Assembly (NCBI RefSeq): GCF_036625195.1
Contig: NZ_JAZKUG010000001.1
Span: 1,674,001-1,738,000 of the forward strand
Direction: 5' to 3'
Length of the DNA: 64,000 bases
From: Accumulibacter sp.
Lineage (GTDB): Bacteria > Pseudomonadota > Gammaproteobacteria > Burkholderiales > Rhodocyclaceae
The notes beneath the pieces were generated by a model, which worked only from the letters and a program-made list of their open reading frames with translations, did no database searches and was not told the origin of the DNA. A program made the translations under genes and the position numbers. Of the stretch, positions 1-8,248 are shown in pieces (the first letter of the stretch is position 1; the number at the start of each line of letters is the position of its first letter).

Positions 1-2
1 TT

Positions 3-254
3 CCAGCCAGCGACGACTGGGAGACCGTTCTCGGCCAAGCGGTGGACCGCTGCTTGGCTGGCGAGCCCGGACAGGTTCATGCGAGGTTGTCGCAAGCCTT
101 CGAGCGGGTTCTCATCAACCGGGCTCTGGCGCATACGGGCGGACGGCGGATTGAGGCCGCACAGGCGCTCGGCATCGGGCGCAACACGATTACCCGCAAG
201 ATCCAGGAGCTGGGAATCAGCGCCGGCGGCTCAATCGACGACAGGGAAATCTGA
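3..254 (+). CDS. ntrC: NtrC-type nitrogen regulator, C-terminal end only
   Basis: Only the last 83 codons lie in the window and the gene starts upstream of it. They form a Fis-type helix-turn-helix; the stretch AAQALGIGRNTITRKIQEL closely resembles the end of NtrC (GlnG), the sigma-54 activator of nitrogen-assimilation genes. The receiver and AAA+ domains cannot be seen, so another sigma-54 activator with the same C-terminus is possible. It is followed after about 50 bases by birA on the same strand. Confidence 0.7.
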   Translation, partial: PASDDWETVLGQAVDRCLAGEPGQVHARLSQAFERVLINRALAHTGGRRIEAAQALGIGRNTITRKIQELGISAGGSIDDREI

Positions 255-305
255 AGAGCGGAATTATCGGCGATAATTGCCGGCGTTGCTTCGGATTGCC
301 CAACG

Positions 306-1112
306 ATGGCCCAGTTCGTTTCCGCTTGTCAGATCGATCCCGGATGCCTTGTCCCGCTGCTGGGTCTGGCGCGTGGCCGTTTCACGGTCGAGGCGCTGGC
401 CGCATGCGGTTCGACCAGCAGCGTGCTTCTCGAGCGTGCCCGACAGGGTGCCCCATCGGGTTCGGTGCTGATTGCCGACGAACAGACTGCAGGCCGTGGC
501 CGGCGTGGCCGCAGCTGGCTGTCGTCGCCGTCCGCCGGCCTGACCTTCTCCGTGCTCTGGCGTTTCAGCGGTGGCGTTACCCGACTGGCCGGTCTGTCGC
601 TGGCGGTCGGCCTGGCGGTGGCACGTGCGCTCAAGCGGATTGGTGCCACCGGTGTCGGGCTGAAGTGGCCCAACGACATCCTGTTCGACGACGGCAAGCT
701 TGGCGGCATCTTGGTTGAACTGGAATCCGTGCCAGCGGGAATGTTGGCGGTGATCGGCATTGGTCTCAACCTGCAAATGCCGCCCATCGGTGAGGAGGAG
801 TTCATTCACCCGCCAGCGGCCCTGTCGCAGGCGCTGTCACCACTGCCGGAGCGACACCGGTTGCTGGCAGATTTGATGATCGAACTGGCAGCAGTTCTAG
901 ACCGCTTCGACGCCGGCGGTTTCGCCGTTCTGCGAGCCGACTGGCAGCAGCAGCATGCGTGGCAGAATCGGCCGGTACGCCTGCTGGACGGCGACCGCAT
1001 CGATCGTCAGGGAACCTGCCTTGGCGCAGACGAGGATGGTGCGCTGCTGTTGCAGACGGCAAACGGTATCGAGCGTTGCCTGTCCGGCGATCTGTCACTG
1101 CGCGTCGCATGA
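306..1112 (+). CDS. birA: Biotin--[acetyl-CoA-carboxylase] ligase
   Basis: This 268-residue protein attaches biotin, through biotinyl-AMP, to the biotin carboxyl carrier of acetyl-CoA carboxylase. The biotin and ATP loop GRGRRGRS is at about residues 63-70 and KWPNDI at about 120-125, both family signatures. Compared with the roughly 320-residue E. coli protein it lacks the N-terminal helix-turn-helix, so it is probably a plain ligase and not also a repressor. Its stop overlaps the ATG of coaX by four bases (ATGA), so the two genes are probably translated together. Confidence 0.93.
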   Translation: MAQFVSACQIDPGCLVPLLGLARGRFTVEALAACGSTSSVLLERARQGAPSGSVLIADEQTAGRGRRGRSWLSSPSAGLTFSVLWRFSGGVTRLAGLSLAVGLAVARALKRIGATGVGLKWPNDILFDDGKLGGILVELESVPAGMLAVIGIGLNLQMPPIGEEEFIHPPAALSQALSPLPERHRLLADLMIELAAVLDRFDAGGFAVLRADWQQQHAWQNRPVRLLDGDRIDRQGTCLGADEDGALLLQTANGIERCLSGDLSLRVA

Positions 1113-1834
1113 TCATCGCCATCGACGCCGGCAACAGCCGCATCAAATGGGCCACGCACGAAGGCGGTCGCTGGCTCGATGGCGGCGTTCTGGCGACTTC
1201 CGACATCGCTTGGCTGGCCGAGGCGGCCGATGAATGGCCTGCCGGTGCACAGGTCGTGGTCTGCAATGTCGCCGGCGCCGAGGTCGCGGCAGGCATTTTG
1301 TCCTTGCTCGCGACACGCCAGGCGCGGGTTTCCTTTCTCCGTCCGACGGCAGCCGCGTGTGGGGTGCGCAATTCCTATGAGTTGCCGGCACAACTCGGGG
1401 CGGATCGGTGGGCCGCCCTGATCGGTGCTCGTGCGCAGTCAGCGAACGCCTGCCTGGTCGTCTGTGCCGGCACAGCGACGACTGTCGACCTCCTCGATGC
1501 CGACGGAGTCTTTCGTGGCGGGCTGATACTCCCCGGTTTCGACCTGATGCGCGCCGCATTGGCGAGCAACACGGCGCAGTTGCCGTTTGCCGAGGCAGGT
1601 GCCTTCCGGGCCGAGCCCCGCAATACCAGCGACGCGATCGTCAGCGGCTGTCTGCAGGCCCAGCTTGGCGCGGTCGAACGCATGTTCGCCCCTATCGCCA
1701 GCGAGGCCGGTGCGCAATGCCTGCTGACCGGCGGCGCGGCGGAGCGTCTGGTTGCCCATCTACGGATTCCCTTCCGCCTGGTGGAGAATCTGATTCTGCG
1801 TGGTCTGGTGCGCTATGCCGAATCGCCGTCCTGA
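1109..1834 (+). CDS. coaX: Type III pantothenate kinase
   Basis: A 241-residue CoaX kinase for the first step of coenzyme A synthesis, phosphorylation of pantothenate. It begins MIIAIDAGNSRIKW, the phosphate-1 motif of the acetate kinase/Hsp70 fold. GADRWAALIGARA and CAGTATTVDLLD are the other conserved blocks. The ATG that overlaps the birA stop is chosen because DAGNS must lie near the N-terminus; the open frame further upstream is birA in another frame. The birA-coaX pair is common in Betaproteobacteria. Confidence 0.93.
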   Translation: MIIAIDAGNSRIKWATHEGGRWLDGGVLATSDIAWLAEAADEWPAGAQVVVCNVAGAEVAAGILSLLATRQARVSFLRPTAAACGVRNSYELPAQLGADRWAALIGARAQSANACLVVCAGTATTVDLLDADGVFRGGLILPGFDLMRAALASNTAQLPFAEAGAFRAEPRNTSDAIVSGCLQAQLGAVERMFAPIASEAGAQCLLTGGAAERLVAHLRIPFRLVENLILRGLVRYAESPS

Positions 1835-1879
1835 GCCACCCACCGGGCGTCGTTGAAGCGCGAAGAGAGGAGAAGCCTG

Positions 1880-2284
1880 ATGCCGACTCACCTGCTGAGC
1901 ATGCTGCCCGCCTTTCTCGCCTACTTTGCCGTGGCGATCGTCTTGCTGGCGCTGTTCCTGCTGGTCTATCTGAACGTCACTCCGTACGCTGAGCTGGCAC
2001 TGATCCGCGCCGGCAACACGGCCGCTGCGACGAGCCTCTCCGGGGCGTTAATCGGTTTTGCCATGCCAGTGGCCAACGTGATTGCACACAGCGATACGCT
2101 CCTTGATCTTGCCGCCTGGGGCGCGATTGCCGGCGTAATCCAGATTCTTGCCTACTTGGCCATCCGCTTTGCCGTGCCGCAGCTGACACAGGACATTCCC
2201 GCCGGCAGGATGGCTCCGGCGGTTCTTCTCGCGGTGGTATCGCTCACCGTCGGTCTGATCAACGCAGCCTGCATGACCTACTGA
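1880..2284 (+). CDS. DUF350 inner-membrane protein (YjfL-like)
   Basis: A 134-residue, very hydrophobic protein with about four membrane helices (near residues 10-32, 50-68, 75-98 and 108-130). It resembles the DUF350/YjfL family, whose function is not known. The ATG at 1880 follows a good ribosome site (AGAGGAG, 1865-1871); a TTG at 1853 in the same frame is less likely. It is the first gene of a tight cluster with an SPFH protein, a DUF4178 protein and a small peptide. Family members elsewhere sit beside PspA-type envelope-stress genes, which suggests a membrane-integrity role here; that is inference. Confidence 0.8.
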   Translation: MPTHLLSMLPAFLAYFAVAIVLLALFLLVYLNVTPYAELALIRAGNTAAATSLSGALIGFAMPVANVIAHSDTLLDLAAWGAIAGVIQILAYLAIRFAVPQLTQDIPAGRMAPAVLLAVVSLTVGLINAACMTY

Positions 2285-2338
2285 CGGATTCTTTCCTGGC
2301 GGCGCATGGCCGCCACAACTTGTTTGCGGGAGATCGCC

Positions 2339-3370
2339 ATGGCGCTCATGGATTTCATCAGGAAGCAGTTCGTCGATGTCATTCAATGGACCGAGGAGGG
2401 TGACGGAGTGCTCGCCATGCGTTACCCGATGCAGGACTTGGAGATCCAGTATGGCGCGCAGTTGACGGTCCGCGAATCGCAGATGGCCGTCTTCGTCAAC
2501 GAAGGCCAGGTCGCCGACGTGTTCAGTCCCGGCCTGTACACGCTGACGACGCGCACATTGCCGGTGCTGACCTACCTGAAGAACTGGGACAAGCTGTTCG
2601 AGTCGCCCTTCAAGTCGGACGTCTATTTCTTCTCGACCCGCCTGCAGCTCGACTGCAAGTGGGGGACGCCCAATCCGATCACCATCCGCGACAAGGACTT
2701 CGGCATGGTGCGCATGCGCGCCTTCGGCATCTACTCGTACAGGCTTGTCGATGCACGCAGGTTCCACAGCGAAATCTCGGGTACGCGCGAGCAGTACAGC
2801 GTTGCCGACCTTGATGGCCAGCTGCGCAACCTCGTCATCAGCTCGATGACCGACCTTTTCGGAGAGTCCGGGGTTCCTTTCATCGACATGGCGGCGAACC
2901 AGGATGAGCTGGGCAGGCAGCTGAAGAGCAAGCTCGAGAGCGTGTTTGAACGGTACGGTCTGGCGCTCGACAGTTTTGTCGTCCAGAACGTATCGCTGCC
3001 CGAAGAACTGCAGAAGATCCTTGATACGCGGATCGGCATGAACATGATCGGCGATCTCGGCCGCTACACACAATATCAGGTGGCGACGAGCATTCCCCTC
3101 GCGGCCCAGAACGAAGGCGGCATCGCCGGGATCGGTGCCGGGCTGGGTGCCGGCCTTGGCATTGGTCAGACGATGACGGCAGCAATGGCGCAGAGCACCG
3201 GCGTCGGCACCGCTCCGGCGGCAGCGTCGGCAGCAGGGCCGGTGGCCGCAGGCACTGCCGACGAAGTGGTGGCAACGCTTGAGAAGCTGCACGGACTGGT
3301 GGCGAAGGGCATCCTGTCGCAGGCCGAGTTTGACGCCAAGAAGGCGGAGTTGCTGGCCCGCCTCGGCTGA
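2339..3370 (+). CDS. SPFH-domain protein with C-terminal SHOCT-like tail
   Basis: A 343-residue protein. Residues about 20-240 form an SPFH/band-7-like scaffold of the YdjI or 'virion core protein' type. A glycine-rich linker with several GAG and GLG steps follows at about 255-275, then an Ala-rich stretch. The last 35 residues (LEKLHGLVAKGILSQAEFD) look like a SHOCT oligomerisation tail. No signal peptide or membrane helix is evident, so it probably assembles at the inner membrane. Start ATG 2339 is used, preceded by CGGGAG; ATG-like codons further upstream add only 11 residues. It sits 54 bases after the DUF350 gene and its function is unknown. Confidence 0.82.
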   Translation: MALMDFIRKQFVDVIQWTEEGDGVLAMRYPMQDLEIQYGAQLTVRESQMAVFVNEGQVADVFSPGLYTLTTRTLPVLTYLKNWDKLFESPFKSDVYFFSTRLQLDCKWGTPNPITIRDKDFGMVRMRAFGIYSYRLVDARRFHSEISGTREQYSVADLDGQLRNLVISSMTDLFGESGVPFIDMAANQDELGRQLKSKLESVFERYGLALDSFVVQNVSLPEELQKILDTRIGMNMIGDLGRYTQYQVATSIPLAAQNEGGIAGIGAGLGAGLGIGQTMTAAMAQSTGVGTAPAAASAAGPVAAGTADEVVATLEKLHGLVAKGILSQAEFDAKKAELLARLG

Positions 3371-3411
3371 TGTCGGTCGCCTGAATCTCCGACGGTGCCG
3401 ACCCGCCCATC

Positions 3412-5331
3412 GTGAAGAGAGCCAGTTGCCCGTCCTGCGGCGCGCCGGTCGTCTTTCGCGCGGCGAGCTCACTCTATGTCGTCTGCGATTTCTGCCGCAG
3501 CACCCTGCTGCGCAGCGGCGAGGACCTGCAGAACATCGGGCGCATGGCCGCACTGCTCGAGGACGATTCGCCGATCCGGATAGGCAGTGAGGGCCATTTT
3601 CGCCAGCGCCATTTCACGGTGGTCGGCCGTATCCAGCTGCAGTATGCATCGGGTCTATGGAACGAGTGGCACATCCTCCTCGATGATGGCCGAAGCGCCT
3701 GGCTTGCCGAGGCCGCAGGCGAGTTGATCGTCAGCGCGCAGGTAGCGGTCAAGGATCCACTGCCGGCATTCTCGACGCTGGCGCCCGAAATGCCGGTTAC
3801 TCTCGACGGTCGGCGCTTCGTCGTCACTGATCTGGCGACTGCGCGCTGCATCGCCGGCGAGGGTGAACTGCCGTTCCGGGTCGCCGCGGGTTACGACGTG
3901 AACACTGCGGATCTGCGCGGCAACGATCGCTTCGTGACGATCGATTACAGCGAGACGCCGCCGCTGGTCTTCGTCGGCCAGTCGGTTGCCTTCGCCGATC
4001 TGCAGCTCTCTGGTCTGAGGGATGTGCGGGAGCCGGCGGTTACGGCCGGACAGGTCGCGACGCGCGCCCTGAACTGTCCGCACTGTGCGGCGCCACTGAA
4101 GATTCATTCGCCAGCGACGGAAAGCATCGGCTGCGAGAGCTGCGGTTCGATCATCGGTGTCGAGGACGAGAATCTCAGACTGTTGTCACGGGCGGCACAG
4201 GCGTTGCGCGAGGTGCCCTGGCTGCCGCTTGGCAGTGCGGGCCGGCTGCGCGACAGTGACTGGCGGGTCATCGGTTTCATGCGCCGCAGCTCGAGTTCCG
4301 CAGGCCCTACGTGCTCGTGGTCCGAATACCTGCTGTACGACGGGCAGCAGGGTCTTGCCTGGCTGATCGAGTATCAGGGCCACTGGAATTTCGCACGCGG
4401 CCTGTCGAACCCGCCCAGCGTCAGCCGGGGCGAGGCGAAATTCACACACGCCGGGCGGCAGTACCGTCTCTTCAACCATGGCGAAGCCGAGGTGACCCAC
4501 GTCGTCGGTGAGTTCTACTGGCGAGTGGCGGTCGGCGAGTGCTGTGTCGTCGACGACTTCATCTGTCCGCCGCTGATGCTTTCACGTGAGGTCAACGAGC
4601 GCGAATCCACCTGGTCACAGGCCGAGTATCTGGAGCCAGACGAGGTCTGCGCCGCCTTTGGCATCACGACACCATTGCCGGTGCGCCGGGACGTTTACGC
4701 GAACCAGCCGAACCCGCTGGTCGAAACACATCGCCAGATCTGCCGTCTGTTCTGGAAACTGGCGCTGGCGGCTACCGTGGTGCAGCTGGCCTTCATCTTT
4801 CTCCTCGCTTCCGAACCGGTCCTCAGGCAGCGCGTCGTTCTCGCGGCAGAGAACGATGAGGCGACCCTCACCAGTCAGGAGTTCGTTCTCAAGAGCCGTG
4901 CTCGTGCGCTGCTCGTCCGACACCAGACCAGCGTGGTCAACAACTGGTTGTCGGTGAACACGACCTTGGTCGAGAAGAACACGGGGGAGGCGCATCTTGG
5001 CCAGCAGGAGATCAGCCACTACAAGGGAGTCGAAGACGGGGAGAGTTGGAGCGAGGGATCGCCGGCGGACGAACTGGTGTTCCGTGCGGTGCCGCCGGGA
5101 ACTTATCATCTGGTGATCGAATACGAACTCGGCAGCGACAACAGCGAGTCCGTCGTCGATACCATCGAGGTCATACGCAACCCGACCGGCTGGTCCAACT
5201 ATGTGCTGCTGCTGATCTTCCTTGCGGTCTTCCCGCTGCTGTCGCGCTGGCGGCGCAACTCGTTCGAGGCACGACGCTGGCGCGAGAGCGATGTCGGCGA
5301 TGATACGAGCGGCGACGGAGACGAGGACTGA
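3412..5331 (+). CDS. DUF4178-domain protein with two zinc ribbons and two membrane helices
   Basis: This 639-residue protein begins at a GTG with a CPSC...CDFC zinc ribbon (about residues 4-24). A DUF4178-like domain (about 50-200) follows, then a second ribbon CPHC...CESC (about 223-246) and a second DUF4178-like repeat with the WSEYLLYD pattern. Hydrophobic helices lie near 442-463 and 592-612 with a beta-rich region between them that probably faces the periplasm; the end is very acidic. The family has no established activity. The duplicated ribbon plus domain points to internal duplication. It is placed between the SPFH gene and a tiny coupled ORF. Confidence 0.8.
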   Translation: MKRASCPSCGAPVVFRAASSLYVVCDFCRSTLLRSGEDLQNIGRMAALLEDDSPIRIGSEGHFRQRHFTVVGRIQLQYASGLWNEWHILLDDGRSAWLAEAAGELIVSAQVAVKDPLPAFSTLAPEMPVTLDGRRFVVTDLATARCIAGEGELPFRVAAGYDVNTADLRGNDRFVTIDYSETPPLVFVGQSVAFADLQLSGLRDVREPAVTAGQVATRALNCPHCAAPLKIHSPATESIGCESCGSIIGVEDENLRLLSRAAQALREVPWLPLGSAGRLRDSDWRVIGFMRRSSSSAGPTCSWSEYLLYDGQQGLAWLIEYQGHWNFARGLSNPPSVSRGEAKFTHAGRQYRLFNHGEAEVTHVVGEFYWRVAVGECCVVDDFICPPLMLSREVNERESTWSQAEYLEPDEVCAAFGITTPLPVRRDVYANQPNPLVETHRQICRLFWKLALAATVVQLAFIFLLASEPVLRQRVVLAAENDEATLTSQEFVLKSRARALLVRHQTSVVNNWLSVNTTLVEKNTGEAHLGQQEISHYKGVEDGESWSEGSPADELVFRAVPPGTYHLVIEYELGSDNSESVVDTIEVIRNPTGWSNYVLLLIFLAVFPLLSRWRRNSFEARRWRESDVGDDTSGDGDED

Positions 5332-5332
5332 A

Positions 5333-5473
5333 ATGATCAAGGCCAACTGGTTTGCCGGACTGCTCGCGCTGGCCCTGTTCAGCAACGCCCAGTATCAGGG
5401 GTGGAACCTGTTCGGACACGAGGGTTCTTCGCAGACCGCACGCGCGGTGGCCGGTCGCGGCCATCACAAGTAG
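5333..5473 (+). CDS. 46-residue hydrophobic peptide of unknown function
   Basis: A short ORF whose ATG begins one base after the stop of the DUF4178 gene, so it is probably translated by coupling. The peptide has a hydrophobic N-terminal segment (WFAGLLALALF) that could be a signal peptide or membrane anchor, then a small soluble tail rich in Gly, Arg and His. Similar tiny genes often follow DUF4178 genes, but I do not recognise a family. It is supported by spacing and hydrophobic pattern, not by homology. Confidence 0.55.
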   Translation: MIKANWFAGLLALALFSNAQYQGWNLFGHEGSSQTARAVAGRGHHK

Positions 5474-5490
5474 CTGAACCGGGCCGCGTC

Positions 5491-6720
5491 TCACGACGGG
5501 GCTGCGCACCACATTTCGTTGAGGTCGGGGAACCTCCATTTTTCCGGATCTTCACGGCCGACGATCTTGTGCGGACAGCCCGTGCTGCCGAGGTCGATGA
5601 GCTCGGGACGGATACGAGCATTGCTGCGCGTCGAGAAGAAAATTTTGACCTGTGGAGTCAGGAGCGACTTCTGGCCCTGTTCCGTGACGACCCCCAAGTG
5701 AGCAGAGCTGAGGAGCACCAGTGAGCCGATCGGGTAGATGCCGACGCTCTTGACGAAAGCCTGGAAAACGCGGGTGTCGAAGTGACCCTGACTCCACTCG
5801 GCCATCTTGCGCACCGATTCGGCCGGATCCCAGCCTGCCTTGTAGGGACGGTTCGATGTGATCGCGTCGTAAACGTCGCAGACGGCGCCCATCTTGGCGA
5901 AGACGCTGATCTCGTCTGCGCGCAGTCGCTTCGGGTAGCCTGAGCCGTCCACCTTTTCATGATGGTGCAGGACGACGTCGAGCGCCACCGGGTCCGGCTT
6001 CGCCGCCTGCTGCAGTATCCTGTGGCCTTCTTCGGGATGCGACCTGATGATGGCGAACTCGGCATCGGTCAGTTTGCCGGGCTTGTTGAGCACTTCGAGC
6101 GGCATGACCGCCTTGCCGAGGTCGTGCAGCAGCCCGGCAGTGGCGGCGGCACGCGTCTGCGCCTCATTCATGCCGAGTTCGCGGGCCAGGGCGACCATCA
6201 GGGCGCAGACGGCCACCGAGTGCATGTAGGTGTAGTCGTCAGCCGTTTTCAGGCGCGCCAGGCTGATCAGTGCTCCCGGGTTGCGGCTCACCGAGTCCGA
6301 GATCTCCTCCACCAGCCGTTGCGCACTCGTTGCATCGACGGCCCTGCCCATGCGTGCCTCCTCGAACATCGAGGTGACGGCCTGCCGCGACTTGGCGACG
6401 ATCCTTGCCGCACGGGCGAACTCGGCTGCCGTTGAAACGCGCTCGAGCTGACGCTCCTCCTGCGCGGCAATGGCGAGTTCGGCATCGACCTGCTTCTCGT
6501 GTTCGGCCACCGAGCCGACCGGCTCATCGCCTGCGACATCGAGGCCCTTTGCCGAGTCGATCCAGACCTCGCGGATGCTGCTGGCGCGGATGGTGTCAAT
6601 ATCCTTCTGGTCGCTGATGACGAAGGCCGAGCGCCAGAACGGGTGCTCCATCCAGGAGCCACAGAACTCCTTGAGGTACATGCCGACCGTGAGTTGCTTG
6701 ACGCTGATCTTCTTGAGCAT
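5491..6720 (-). CDS. HD-GYP domain protein, probable cyclic-di-GMP phosphodiesterase
   Basis: A 409-residue cytoplasmic protein with an N-terminal DUF3391-like segment (starting MLKKISVKQLTVGMYL) and a C-terminal HD-GYP domain. HDLGK, the HHEKVDGSGYP block and DVYDAITSNRPYK are intact, so hydrolysis of cyclic di-GMP is expected. The start is the ATG at 6720; in-frame sequence upstream of it does not look like protein of this family. It ends close to the end of the convergent DUF4178 cluster and is separated from metK by metK's terminator. Confidence 0.88.
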   Translation of the reverse strand: MLKKISVKQLTVGMYLKEFCGSWMEHPFWRSAFVISDQKDIDTIRASSIREVWIDSAKGLDVAGDEPVGSVAEHEKQVDAELAIAAQEERQLERVSTAAEFARAARIVAKSRQAVTSMFEEARMGRAVDATSAQRLVEEISDSVSRNPGALISLARLKTADDYTYMHSVAVCALMVALARELGMNEAQTRAAATAGLLHDLGKAVMPLEVLNKPGKLTDAEFAIIRSHPEEGHRILQQAAKPDPVALDVVLHHHEKVDGSGYPKRLRADEISVFAKMGAVCDVYDAITSNRPYKAGWDPAESVRKMAEWSQGHFDTRVFQAFVKSVGIYPIGSLVLLSSAHLGVVTEQGQKSLLTPQVKIFFSTRSNARIRPELIDLGSTGCPHKIVGREDPEKWRFPDLNEMWCAAPS

Positions 6721-6788
6721 CAGTGCTCCTGTCCGTGCGGGTTGTCTTCCGCGCAGACAGAAGTTTAAACCGTGCGACGTCGAGCGGC

Positions 6789-6820
6789 AAAACGAAGGGG
6801 CCATGTGGCCCCCTCTTCGT
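6789..6820 (-). terminator. Probable metK rho-independent terminator
   Basis: Read on the minus strand, a GC-rich stem with one bulge (arms ACGAAGA-GGGGCC and GGCCCC-TTCGT, loop ACAT) ends in TTTT. It lies 19 bases past the metK stop and upstream of the HD-GYP gene. Confidence 0.75.
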
Positions 6821-6838
6821 GTCCGCTTGCCAACGGGG

Positions 6839-8008
6839 CTACGAGAGACCTGCTGCCGCGCGCAGGGCTGTGGCCTTGTCGGTCGCTTCCCAGGTGAACT
6901 CGGGTTCGTCGCGACCAAAGTGGCCATAGGCTGCCGTCTTGCGATAAATAGGCCGCAGGAGGTTGAGCGACTGGATGATGCCCTTTGGACGCAGATCGAA
7001 GTGCTTGCCGATCAGATCGACGATGAGTTCGTCACTCACCCTGCCCGTGCCAAAGGTGTTCACCATCAGCGATACTGGTCGCGCGACGCCGATCGCATAG
7101 GCGACCTGTACCTCGCAGCGCGAGGCGAGTCCGGCGGCGACGATGTTCTTGGCGACGTGGCGCGCGGCATAGGCGGCCGATCGGTCGACCTTCGACGGAT
7201 CCTTGCCGGAGAAGGCGCCGCCGCCATGCCGGGCGGCGCCACCGTAGGTGTCGACGATGATCTTGCGACCGGTCAGTCCGCAGTCGCCGTGCGGGCCGCC
7301 AACGACGAAGCGACCGGTCGGGTTGACCAGGAAGCGGGTGTTGCCCGTCAGCAGTTCCTTGGGAACGACTGGCTTGATCACTTCCTCGATAACGGCTTCC
7401 GAAATCTGTGCATGCGACACCTCTGGGTCGTGCTGTGTCGAGACGACCACGGTGTCGATCGCGACTGGTCTGCCGTCGACGTAGCGGACGCTGAGCTGGC
7501 TCTTCGCGTCCGGGCGCAGCCAGGGCAGTCGGCCGTCGCGGCGGACCTCGGCCTGGCGCTGCATGATCCGGTGGGCGTAGTGGATCGGTAGCGGCATCAG
7601 GGAAGCCGTTTCATCGCAGGCGTAGCCGAACATCAGTCCTTGGTCACCGGCACCCTGGTCGAGGTCGATCCCCTGGCCCTCGTTGACGCCCTGTGCGATG
7701 TCGGGTGACTGGCGGTTGATCGCTGTCAGTATGGCGCAGCTCTTGTAGTCGAAGCCGATGTCGGAGTTGTCATAGCCGATCCGGCGGACCGCTTCTTGGG
7801 CAATTTCGCGGTAGTTGATGTGGGCCTTGGTGGTGATCTCGCCCGAGATCACCACCAGACCGGTGGATACCAGGGTCTCGCAGGCAACCCGTGCCGGTGG
7901 GTCGTCGGCCAGGATGGCGTCGAGAATGGAGTCGGAGATCTGGTCGGCCACCTTGTCCGGGTGGCCCTCGGAAACCGATTCCGAAGTGAAGAGGTACTCG
8001 TGGCTCAC
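6839..8008 (-). CDS. metK: S-adenosylmethionine synthetase
   Basis: A 389-residue MetK that makes SAM from methionine and ATP. Visible signatures are GHPDKVADQ near the N-terminus, GAGDQGLMFGYA at about residue 118, and the P-loop-like GGGAFSGKDPSKVDRS. The GTG at 8008 (reading VSHEYLFTSESV) is chosen because MetK proteins begin just before YLFTSES; the open frame upstream is leader RNA. Expression is probably controlled in the leader, which has a strong promoter and then a terminator-like hairpin (separate entries). Confidence 0.96.
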   Translation of the reverse strand: MSHEYLFTSESVSEGHPDKVADQISDSILDAILADDPPARVACETLVSTGLVVISGEITTKAHINYREIAQEAVRRIGYDNSDIGFDYKSCAILTAINRQSPDIAQGVNEGQGIDLDQGAGDQGLMFGYACDETASLMPLPIHYAHRIMQRQAEVRRDGRLPWLRPDAKSQLSVRYVDGRPVAIDTVVVSTQHDPEVSHAQISEAVIEEVIKPVVPKELLTGNTRFLVNPTGRFVVGGPHGDCGLTGRKIIVDTYGGAARHGGGAFSGKDPSKVDRSAAYAARHVAKNIVAAGLASRCEVQVAYAIGVARPVSLMVNTFGTGRVSDELIVDLIGKHFDLRPKGIIQSLNLLRPIYRKTAAYGHFGRDEPEFTWEATDKATALRAAAGLS

Positions 8009-8028
8009 GCTGCGTGTGCTCCAAAATT

Positions 8029-8057
8029 GAAAAACCCCGAAACGACCGCGTGGCCGG
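8029..8057 (-). promoter_or_regulatory. Terminator-like hairpin in the metK leader, candidate attenuator
   Basis: On the minus strand the leader contains AAACCCCG, about 13 bases of loop and short stem, then CGGGGTTTTT and a further AT-rich stretch, only about 20 bases before the GTG of metK. This has the form of an intrinsic terminator placed between promoter and start codon, as expected for attenuation or a riboswitch. I do not recognise a known SAM or SAH riboswitch core in the leader. Confidence 0.5.
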
Positions 8058-8157
8058 CTCCGGGGTTTGAGCAGACGACGCTTTAGCAGTATTTCCTGGC
8101 CGCTCTCGCGGCTCGTTCCGCCCTGCAAGTTGTCCTGATTAACTCGGCGGATGGATA

Positions 8158-8187
8158 ATTATACTTTTTCTCGTTGCGCTCAGTCAA
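8158..8187 (-). promoter_or_regulatory. Sigma-70 promoter of metK
   Basis: On the minus strand TTGACT (8187-8182) and a perfect TATAAT (8163-8158) are separated by 18 bases. Transcription would begin near 8151 and give a leader of about 140 bases before metK. The element lies upstream of the divergent acyltransferase gene. Confidence 0.75.
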
Positions 8188-8248
8188 AAGCGTGCCGCGC
8201 TGCCGCCTGTGCCGCATCCTTCATTCCCCGTCAACATCGGAACGCCGC

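Noticed and set aside
2048..3553. Long minus-strand open frame of 501 codons opposite the SPFH gene
   Set aside because: It is antisense to clear SPFH and DUF350 coding sequence, has Arg/His-rich composition typical of reverse-frame reading in GC-rich DNA, and matches no family.
8009..8151. Known SAM-I, SAM-II or SAH riboswitch in the metK leader
   Set aside because: Only a GCTAAAGC string resembles part of the SAM-II core; the pairing context does not fit, so only a generic attenuator is claimed.
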